Below are positions 1 to 7,900 of a stretch of DNA of 19,378 nucleotides, one piece after another; positions within the stretch are counted from its first letter, which is position 1, and every line of letters starts with the position of its first letter. Location of the stretch: NCBI GenBank assembly GCA_041853585.1, contig JBGZSM010000024.1, forward strand, positions 1 through 19,378. Reading direction: 5' to 3'. The position numbers were made by a program, and so were the translations under genes. The DNA is from JAUNKE01 sp041853585 (lineage in GTDB: Bacteria; Bacillota; Clostridia; Peptostreptococcales; Filifactoraceae). The notes under the pieces were generated by a model. It ran no database searches. It saw only the letters and a list, made by a program, of their open reading frames with translations, and had not been told where the DNA came from.

Positions 1-140
1 ATTGTTCGTTGCAATGTATTTTGTTAAGCGAGTACAAATCAAAAAATAAATAAGAAAATTAATTATTTTTTACTTTGTTTCAATCCAAAAAAGAACAACG
101 GTAGGTGGTTTATTTTTTTAACCCGAAAGGAGGGTGCATT

Positions 141-3100
141 ATGCAAAGAGATAAGAAATTATCTTTTGTCAGCTGGTGGATGGCCGTATTTTTAATACTG
201 AATGTCTTTATGCCGACCAACTTGGCTTACGCGATGGATCATAATCCTTCGATTATGAAAGAAGTCAAAATTGAGGTGGACCAAGACGGCAAGATTATTC
301 AAGAAGGCGGCAACATCGTTGGCAATAAAGAGTTTAAGGTTAAAGGAGAGTTCAAACTCGATCTCGGTCCGAATCCAAAAGTAGATCAAAAAGATACTTT
401 GACTTTTGAATTAACGGATGAGTTCGAACTTCTTCGAGGATTCAATCTTCCGATTTATGTTGACCGTCAAAAGCCCGACACTAAAATCGGAATGATGGAA
501 CTGAAAAGTGATAACAAAAAAATTATTGCTACCATCAATTTTGACGGTAACGAAGATAACTTTAAAGACGACACGGAAGCTCATATCTTTTTTGATGCGA
601 TGTTGAAATACGGTGGCGATTCCTTTGCACTTCCAAAGGAAGGACAAGATGTAAAAATTCTAGGTAAAGAATTTAAACTCGTTCCCCCACCGGATGTATT
701 GGAGCATACGATAGCCAAAAAAGGCGAAGTGGTTGACGGTAATGTCATCAGCAAAAAAATCAGATGGACAGTCGATGTTTCGGCAGTCAAAAACAATGCT
801 CCATTTGATTTAAAAGACTACATCTTCTCAGATGAGTTGGACCCTAAAGAAATCGGAACATATGTACCCGATTCATTTACAGTAAACGGAAAACCCGTCG
901 CTCCTGAAATAGACGGTGACAAAATCAGCTACAAATTCCCGGATAATGTCGGAGATAAAGCGACATTAACATTTGAAACGGATATTCCAAGCGACAAGTT
1001 TCATCTTCCGTCGTCATCCGTCACCAATAAGGCGACATTGACCGACCCGCAAGGAAATTCAAAAGACGCCTCGGCAAAGGTTCATTTTTCGGTTCCTTGG
1101 ATTAGCAAAACCGGAAAGAATAACGATGTGCCGGGTGGTGCATACAATCCGAAAAACAGAACAATTGAGTGGACGATTACCATAAACCATTTGGCTCAAC
1201 CGCTCAACAATGTCAAAGTAAAAGATGTTTTACAAAAAAACGAAAAACTGGGAGAACAAACCTTTGACAAAGCATACTATCAAGTGATCGACGACAAGAA
1301 TGTTCTCGGTCCGGAATTTCAGATTAAACCGGACAGTAATGATGTCTACAACTTAGGTAATATCGATAAAAAGGTAAAGCTCACCATCATCACAAAGGTA
1401 CCGGATGCAAAAGGCGACTATACCGCTTCGGAATTAGCTTATGAAAATGAGGCGATTATTACCTCCGATGAAATCAAGACGCCGATCATTGCCAAGGCGG
1501 AGAAAATTCAAATCGGATACAATGCCATCAGCAAGGATGTCGGGACAATCGATAAAAAAGACGCAACGATTGAATGGAAGATTTCGGTTAAGGAGCGCGG
1601 ACAAAACATTCCAAATCTCTCGGTTTACGAATTGTTCGTCTACGAAAGAAAAGCTTTAGATACAACTTCAATGGACGGATTCCCTCCAGGTTTTGACAAA
1701 ACAAGCTTTCCACCGGAAAACCAAGCGCTCGGTCAAAAATATGTCGAAGGCTCATTTAATGGAAGCGGACTGGATATACAGGTTTATCCGATTACCCAAA
1801 ACGGCCAACGAGTTGCTGACTTTGTACAAGTCAAAGGATTTAGCAACAAATTGTCCGAAGACTTTACTTTAAAATCTAAAATTGTTGCACCTGAAATCTT
1901 ACTAGCTAATCTAAACGACGGCAACAATGTAAAGAATACGGCAGTTCTATACAGTAACAATGAAAAAATTAATCAAGCTTCAAAAGAAGTCAGCGTTCCT
2001 TTACGCTTGGTGTATAAAGAAATGCTCAAGCCGGATGCGGTAGCATCTCAGAAGCCGGAAGAGAATGTCAACGATAAATCTACCGACCCGTCCGTAGGAT
2101 TCAACAACAAAGAAAAGGCGGTCATCTATCGCATTACCGTAAACTCCGACAATGTTCATTTGAATGAGCGTGAATTGGCGAGCGGTTTAAAGATGGGCGA
2201 CATTACCGTGACGGATGATTTGCCGGACGGTTGGGAATTCATTGATATCAAACCGGGTGAAAAATTCCTGATTTTTGAAGCCGTCGAAAACAAAGGATTG
2301 GATGCAGGCGTTGTGGATAAGATTCCGGATGTTGTAGCCGATATGACTCCTGAAATCAACGGCAACAAAGCAAGTTTCGTATTCAAAAAATTGGACAAAC
2401 CTTATGTTATTTTGCTCAAGGCGGCACCGACTGCTGAAAAAGCAAAAGAATATTTCACAAAAAATTTAACGACTACAATTACAAATAATGTTTCGCTCAA
2501 GCCTCAAAACCATGACCATTCCGCAAAATGGAAAATGCATACGAATATTGTAAGCGAAGTGCTCAAAAAGACCTTCAACGACAAACCGAATAACATTGTT
2601 GACGGAACGGTTATTTGGACTATCGACTACAAACCAAATGAAATCGCGCATCCAAATGCGATGATTACGGATGTTATTCCACCGGGCATGGATTTACCGA
2701 CGGATGAGCAAGGCGAATTGACGCTAAAGGTTGACAACGAGGAGTATGTAACGGCAAAAGAATTGTTATTACAGCCGGACGGAAGCTACAAGGAAGGTGA
2801 TACGATTACACTTACTTTGGGAGATAATCTTCTATATGATAAGGTAACACGCACACTCACCTTTAAAGTTCCATCGACGGATAAAGGTTATCGACTCAAT
2901 TATCGAACCTATATTACCGGCGAAACCGGAAAGGTAAACAACCATGCTAAATTGACAGCAGATGGCGTTCAGTCAATTGAAGTCTGCACTGAATTCGCAA
3001 TTGATGACGCGCATGTTCGAGCAATTTTAACTCGCTCACCGCATATTAAAATATACAAATTGGATGCGGCAGACACATCCATTAAACTCAAAGATGCGGA

Positions 3101-4055
3101 ATTCACATTGTTTACAAAAGACGGAACAACCAAGGTGCGCATTGCAAAAACCGGTTCGGACGGAGTTGCCTATATGAAAGCTTTACCGGTCGGCGAATAT
3201 ATCTTAAGAGAGACCGCCGCACCGACAGGCTATGCCGCGATTACAACAGAATACAAGGTAAAAGTGGAAACCGTACCGGGTGCTGTCGACAAGCTTGTTA
3301 CGATTGACGGTAATAACACCAAAGAGTTGTTTGTAAAAAATACAAAGCTCGGACCAAATGTGGGTAAGATAAAAATTACCAAAATTGTTTCCGGCTCTCT
3401 TGCAGACCCGCAAAAAGAATTTGAATTTACAATTACCTTCAATTCATCCGAAATGTATGATTACACATTGGATGGCAAGCCGGGACAAATCAAGAGCGGC
3501 GATAAATTAAAATTAAAACACAATTCGGTTCTTATCATTTCAGGAATGCATGAGGGATTGGATGTAAAAATTACGGAAGACCCTGAAAATTATGTGCCGA
3601 AAAATGGTAAAGAACAGAGCATCATTGTAAAACCTAAACCGAATGCACCGGATGAAACACAAGATGTTACATTTGAAAATGTGCTCAATCCGGGTCAGCC
3701 TCCGGGATCGGGGCCAAATCCACCGGGAAATAATCCGCCGACGAACAACCCACCTCAAGGACCGAACAATCCGGTTCGTCCTCCGGGAAATAATCCGCCG
3801 GCAAACAATCCTCCGGGTGAAGATACCATTACGGATAATACGATTCCGCAAGCGAATCCTCCATCCAATGTATCCAACGACGGAAAGACGGATGAGGTCA
3901 TCTCGGATAATACCGTCCCTAAGGCGAATGTTCCAAAAATAAAAGGTGCACCGAGAACAGGACTACAAGTGGCAAGTGCATCATTCGGAATGCTCGGTAT
4001 CGGCGCGGTAGCAGCTTTGGCACTTGGACTATCCAATAAGAAGAGAAAGAAATAA
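141..4055 (+). CDS. Large cell-wall-anchored adhesin A (Ig-like modules, Cna-B, one stalk repeat)
   Basis: This is a 1304-residue surface protein, probably an adhesin attached to peptidoglycan by a sortase. The ATG at 141 is chosen over an in-frame GTG at 105 because AAAGGAGGG (126-134) lies just upstream of it. The signal peptide is residues 1-31, ending AYA. Residues 32-185 resemble the N-terminal adhesion domain of Cna-like proteins. Four or five Ig-like modules follow to about 965, typified by 'W-I-S-K-T-G ... I-x-W-T-I' and 'D-x-L-P-x-G' signatures. A Cna-B/SpaA domain spans 968-1072, with a plausible isopeptide triad K973, E1024 (E-box ETAAPTGY) and N1067. A stalk repeat like the DUF7601/DUF5979 or Spy0128-type domains spans 1075-1184 (K1081, E1146, N1180). 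A Pro/Gly/Asn-rich spacer leads to GAPRTG (1269-1274), a hydrophobic stretch and the tail KKRKK. The ligand is not known. Paralogues B and C lie downstream. Confidence 0.9.
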   Translation: MQRDKKLSFVSWWMAVFLILNVFMPTNLAYAMDHNPSIMKEVKIEVDQDGKIIQEGGNIVGNKEFKVKGEFKLDLGPNPKVDQKDTLTFELTDEFELLRGFNLPIYVDRQKPDTKIGMMELKSDNKKIIATINFDGNEDNFKDDTEAHIFFDAMLKYGGDSFALPKEGQDVKILGKEFKLVPPPDVLEHTIAKKGEVVDGNVISKKIRWTVDVSAVKNNAPFDLKDYIFSDELDPKEIGTYVPDSFTVNGKPVAPEIDGDKISYKFPDNVGDKATLTFETDIPSDKFHLPSSSVTNKATLTDPQGNSKDASAKVHFSVPWISKTGKNNDVPGGAYNPKNRTIEWTITINHLAQPLNNVKVKDVLQKNEKLGEQTFDKAYYQVIDDKNVLGPEFQIKPDSNDVYNLGNIDKKVKLTIITKVPDAKGDYTASELAYENEAIITSDEIKTPIIAKAEKIQIGYNAISKDVGTIDKKDATIEWKISVKERGQNIPNLSVYELFVYERKALDTTSMDGFPPGFDKTSFPPENQALGQKYVEGSFNGSGLDIQVYPITQNGQRVADFVQVKGFSNKLSEDFTLKSKIVAPEILLANLNDGNNVKNTAVLYSNNEKINQASKEVSVPLRLVYKEMLKPDAVASQKPEENVNDKSTDPSVGFNNKEKAVIYRITVNSDNVHLNERELASGLKMGDITVTDDLPDGWEFIDIKPGEKFLIFEAVENKGLDAGVVDKIPDVVADMTPEINGNKASFVFKKLDKPYVILLKAAPTAEKAKEYFTKNLTTTITNNVSLKPQNHDHSAKWKMHTNIVSEVLKKTFNDKPNNIVDGTVIWTIDYKPNEIAHPNAMITDVIPPGMDLPTDEQGELTLKVDNEEYVTAKELLLQPDGSYKEGDTITLTLGDNLLYDKVTRTLTFKVPSTDKGYRLNYRTYITGETGKVNNHAKLTADGVQSIEVCTEFAIDDAHVRAILTRSPHIKIYKLDAADTSIKLKDAEFTLFTKDGTTKVRIAKTGSDGVAYMKALPVGEYILRETAAPTGYAAITTEYKVKVETVPGAVDKLVTIDGNNTKELFVKNTKLGPNVGKIKITKIVSGSLADPQKEFEFTITFNSSEMYDYTLDGKPGQIKSGDKLKLKHNSVLIISGMHEGLDVKITEDPENYVPKNGKEQSIIVKPKPNAPDETQDVTFENVLNPGQPPGSGPNPPGNNPPTNNPPQGPNNPVRPPGNNPPANNPPGEDTITDNTIPQANPPSNVSNDGKTDEVISDNTVPKANVPKIKGAPRTGLQVASASFGMLGIGAVAALALGLSNKKRKK

Positions 4056-4065
4056 ATCACAAACT

Positions 4066-4134
4066 AACGGAAACCCCTAACCGTTCACTTTGACAGCAGA
4101 GTTTATCCCTACACAACTGTACCCCTAACAGTTG
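4066..4134 (+). repeat. Two hairpins with the same loop sequence in the 3' region of gene A
   Basis: AACGG (4066-4070) pairs with CCGTT (4081-4085) around the loop AAACCCCTAA. CAACTGT (4114-4120) pairs with ACAGTTG (4128-4134) around the loop ACCCCTA. The 9-mer ACCCCTAAC occurs in both (4073-4081 and 4121-4129), while the stem bases differ but keep pairing (GG/CC against TG/CA). This looks like a duplicated RNA element whose loop has been kept. The function is unknown. The pairing is read directly from the sequence. Confidence 0.6.
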
Positions 4135-4136
4135 GA

Positions 4137-4165
4137 AGAGGCCGAGAGAAATCTCGGTCTCTTTT
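4137..4165 (+). terminator. Intrinsic terminator of gene A
   Basis: AGAGGCCGAGA (4137-4147) and TCTCGGTCTCT (4152-4162) form an 11-bp stem with one G-U pair around a GAAA loop, followed by a short T run. It lies about 80 nt after the stop codon and directly after the twin hairpins. Confidence 0.85.
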
Positions 4166-4690
4166 GTTGAATACCTAAATCCCGATTGTAGGGGTGTAGT
4201 TTTTCTACTGATTCTCCAATAAATTTTACTACCATAAAAGCAAATTTACAGAGAAATTTTCACACACCCTTTCTTTTACTTTTCTTAAAAGAGTTGGCTT
4301 TCCCATCGTTCTATCTGATTTTGTTTTTCAAAGAATCCATCCCCTACTCCTTTTGCTACTTTTTTTACTTTTCATCTGCCCCTTAAAAAATCCCTTCCTA
4401 TTATATAGCTTTCATAAAAGCTTTTATCTTTGCTTTTATTTTTAATTTTTTCCCATCTTATTTCCAATATTGTTTTCGCGCTTTTTTCTGTTAGTATTTT
4501 TCAACATCCCAATTATGATTTTTGATTTTGAGTTTTGCTTCTTCCACCACCTTTCAAGTTTATTTCTCTTTTCAATTTTCATTTTCCATACATTTTTACT
4601 TTCTTACAAAATTGCAATTCTGTTTTAATATTAGAATAGAGTTCTTTGTCACAAAGTTTATTTTTTAAAATTTACTAAGAAAATACCTCC
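4166..4690 (-). other. Long non-coding gap, pyrimidine-rich on the plus strand; possible decayed minus-strand ORF
   Basis: No intact gene is visible here. The plus strand is rich in T and C and poor in G from about 4240 to 4690, so the minus strand is purine-rich like coding DNA. Read in one minus-strand frame from 4560 downward it gives protein-like stretches such as KSAKTILEIRWEKIKNKSK, interrupted by several stops. This may be an old pseudogene, a dispersed repeat or simply skewed spacer. No family is recognised. Confidence 0.25.
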
Positions 4691-4694
4691 CTTG

Positions 4695-4723
4695 TTTTTA
4701 GAATATGGTTTTTGTGGTATAAA
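4695..4723 (+). promoter_or_regulatory. Candidate promoter of gene B (extended -10)
   Basis: TATAAA (4718-4723) is preceded directly by TGG (4715-4717), an extended -10. The -35 is weak (TTTTTA, 4695-4700, 17-nt spacer). It would give a leader of about 190 nt before the ATG at 4923. A second TATAAT at 4798-4803 could be an alternative, but it has no good -35. Confidence 0.4.
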
Positions 4724-4801
4724 TTTATAGAGAATGTGGAAAATATTTTATTGAATAGCAATTTTTGATATGAATATTTTTCAATATGTTGGGGGACTAT
4801 A

Positions 4802-4893
4802 ATTCGTTTTGTTATGCAATCTGAACTTTAATTACTTTTATTCATTTCAGATTGCTTTTTCTTTCAGTCAGTTTTCAAAACGAATAGCAATCT
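4802..4893 (+). promoter_or_regulatory. Nested inverted repeats with terminator-like hairpin in the leader of gene B
   Basis: GCAATCTGAA (4816-4825) is a perfect complement of TTCAGATTGC (4846-4855), which is followed at once by TTTTTCTTTC, the shape of an intrinsic terminator or attenuator. An outer pair, ATTCGTTTTG (4802-4811) with CAAAACGAAT (4876-4885), encloses it. GCAATCT recurs at 4887-4893 and could compete for AGATTGC (4849-4855). The element ends about 17 nt before the Shine-Dalgarno sequence of gene B. It may control read-through or translation, or be a DNA-level operator over the TATAAT at 4798. It matches no riboswitch class that I recognise. Confidence 0.5.
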
Positions 4894-4922
4894 CTTTTTA
4901 ATTTTCTATGGGAGGATTCACA

Positions 4923-7900
4923 ATGCAAAGAAACAACAAATTAAAATGGCTCAGCTATTGTATGGCGATGCTGTTGGTGTTGAATATTTTCTTTCCGCCG
5001 GAGTTTATCAACTCTTATGCAACGGCTTACGGGAAAGATAAACTAGAAAACATCGCAGTAACCATCAAGCAAAACGGAGCCGTTCTTGGAGATAATGCCG
5101 AATTTGATGCAAAATCTCCGTTGGATGTGTTTGTCCAATTTAAAGTACCAGTTGAAGGGGGTACTACGGGCGGAATTAAAAAAGGCGACACTTTGGAATT
5201 TGAAGTCGCTGATGATCTGGAGTTGATAGGTACAATTGATAACTTACCTTTGTTCCCTATTGATGACAACAAAGTTCGTGATCCGTTTAATATTGCCACT
5301 TTATCCGTTCGTAATCAGAACGATAAACTGATGGCATTTATCGATTTTAACGGTAACGATAGCCATTTTGAACCGGGCGTCAATAATGCCACACTCGATT
5401 TTAATATGAGTCTAAGATATTCCGGAGATCAAGACGGTGACCAGGACGGAAAGTATCATATTGAGATTCTTAATAAAACTTTTACCTTCGTAAAAGCACC
5501 GCCGAAAATGGAATATGCTTTGACAAAATCCGGTGCTTTTGCAGATTCGAAAAAGCGAATCATTGATTGGACCATCGTTGCGTCTGTTAAGAAAGATAAT
5601 TTCCCTTTCACACTTAAAGATATGAAATTAGTCGATGAACTCAGCGGAAATGTCGGAAGCTATGTCCCGAATTCATTTACTATCAATGGAGAAGCGGTTT
5701 CGGATGCACAGGTAATCCAAGGAAATACCATTCAGTATCTTTTTGCGGATGACTTTGTCGGCGAGCGTACGATTAAATTCCAAACCATGCTTGCGGATGA
5801 TGTTTATTTTACGGATGCTGTTCAAAAAATCAACAATACCGCAAAGCTTGCCAATACAAACGACCATTCCGTAAAAGAAGCGAGCGCTTCTTTGGAATAC
5901 AAAGGCGAATGGATTAAAAAAGGAAGTACGGACGACCCGCAGGGAAGCTCGGCGATATACAATCCGAAAGACAGAACGCTGACTTGGACAATCACAGCGA
6001 ATGACCAGGAAGCGACATTGAGAAATGCAGTTATCACAGACCAATTGGAAGGCGGACTGACTTATCGTTCATCCACTTTGAAAAAATGGAACGGGAATGC
6101 TTGGTCGGCGCCCGAAAATATCGTTCCGCAGAACGATGAATATTCACTGGGAACGATTGATACCAAAGTAATGCTTACCATTGTAACCAATGTGCCCGAT
6201 GCAGATTATTCGGCAGAGCAAAAAGTATTCAAAAATCGCGCAACGCTTCGTTGGGACGGCGGAATATCCGGAACCGGCTATGTGGATGGACGCGTTGGAT
6301 ACAATGCGTTGGAAGTAAAAACTGCCGGTGTGAACATGCAAACCGGACAAATCGACTGGAATGTTAAGGTCAATCAGAAGCAACAAAATATTCCTGACCT
6401 TCGTCTATACCATGTATTTGTGCACGGCGATAAACAGCTTGACTTGACAAAGGTTGACGGAGTGCCGAGCGGATTCAATCCGACCTATAATACAAATTAT
6501 GTTCAAAATTATGGACAACAGTATGTAGACGGAACTTTCAACCGAAGCGATTTGAATTTTACGCATCACAAGTTGACGATAAACGGCAAGGTAGTCGGCG
6601 ATATGCTTGAGATTACCGGTTTTGCAAAAGACAAAGTGGAAGAAATGAATTTTGCAACAAAAGTCGTTTCTCCAAGAGTGATTCTGAAAAACTCTAATGA
6701 GTATTCGAAAAATACCGGTGCATTGTTCAGTTCCAATACCGGAATCAATATGTCAACGGCAAATGCAACCTACGCGAGCCGTATGCTATATAAAGAATTG
6801 CTCAACCGCGATGTGATCAAGAATCCGTCGGTTGGCGTAAACAGTAAGAAAACAAGAGATCTAAAGCTTGGATTCGATTATGCAGAAAAAGCTGCCATAT
6901 TTAGAATCAGCTTGAATGCAAACGGAATCGATTTCAAATCTCGACAAATTTTTAATGCAACAACCAACGATTTTACAAATTTAGGAAAAATAACTGTCAA
7001 AGACACACTTCCTCCGGGATGGGTATTTGACAAAATCGACGGAAAAGATTTTCTGATTTTCGAAGGAAATATTAACTCGGGTGGAATTGACACCCTTGCA
7101 AAAGACACGACTCCGGACGATGTGGCCGGATTGAATGTGTCATTGGAAGGCGAATCGGCAACTTTCACATTCGATAATTTGGATAAGCCTTATGTTATTT
7201 TGGTAAAAGCAAAGCCAAGCGAAGAGAAGCAAAAAGAATATTTCAGCAAAAACGGAAGCACAACAGTGGAAAACAAGGTGGTTATTTCAGCTGAAAATTC
7301 AAAAGCTACAGCGACTTATACTCAGGTCGTTGAAATCGAGAGTCAGGTAGTGAACAAAGAGTTTCTCTTTGAAAATGCCGGGAACTCGGTAACATGGACG
7401 GTTGATTACAAACCGGGCAATGTCAATATCAACGGTCAAAAAATCACGGACAAATTGTCCAACGGAATCGATTTGAGAACCGATGGCAACGGTCAGCTTC
7501 TATTGGAAGAGGCCGGAACGAAGTATTTCACAATCAAAGAATTGGTATTGCAGGCGGACGGAACCTATACCGAAGGCGCTGATGTACCGGTTGTGATCGG
7601 ACAAAATGTATCTTACGACAATGCGAGCAGAACATTGACTTTAAAAATTGCGGATCCTCAAAAAGCATACCGTTTCAAATATCTGACCGATATTACCGGC
7701 TCAGCGAATGAAGAAGTGAGCAACTCCGTTACGCTTTCCGGTGCATTGGCTCAGCCTGCTGAAACAAAGCGAACTTTCATCATCACGGAAGCACAGGCAA
7801 GCGCAACGCTTGGTCGAAGCGGATGGTTAAAGATCGTCAAAGTGGACGGCACTACGAATGCAATATTACCGAATGCGGAATTCTCGATTCTGTTGGCAGA

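Noticed and set aside
105..140. GTG start extending adhesin A by 12 residues
   Set aside because: The strong ribosome-binding site at 126-134 lies inside this extension and fits the ATG at 141, which gives the same MQ-x-x-K start as B and C.
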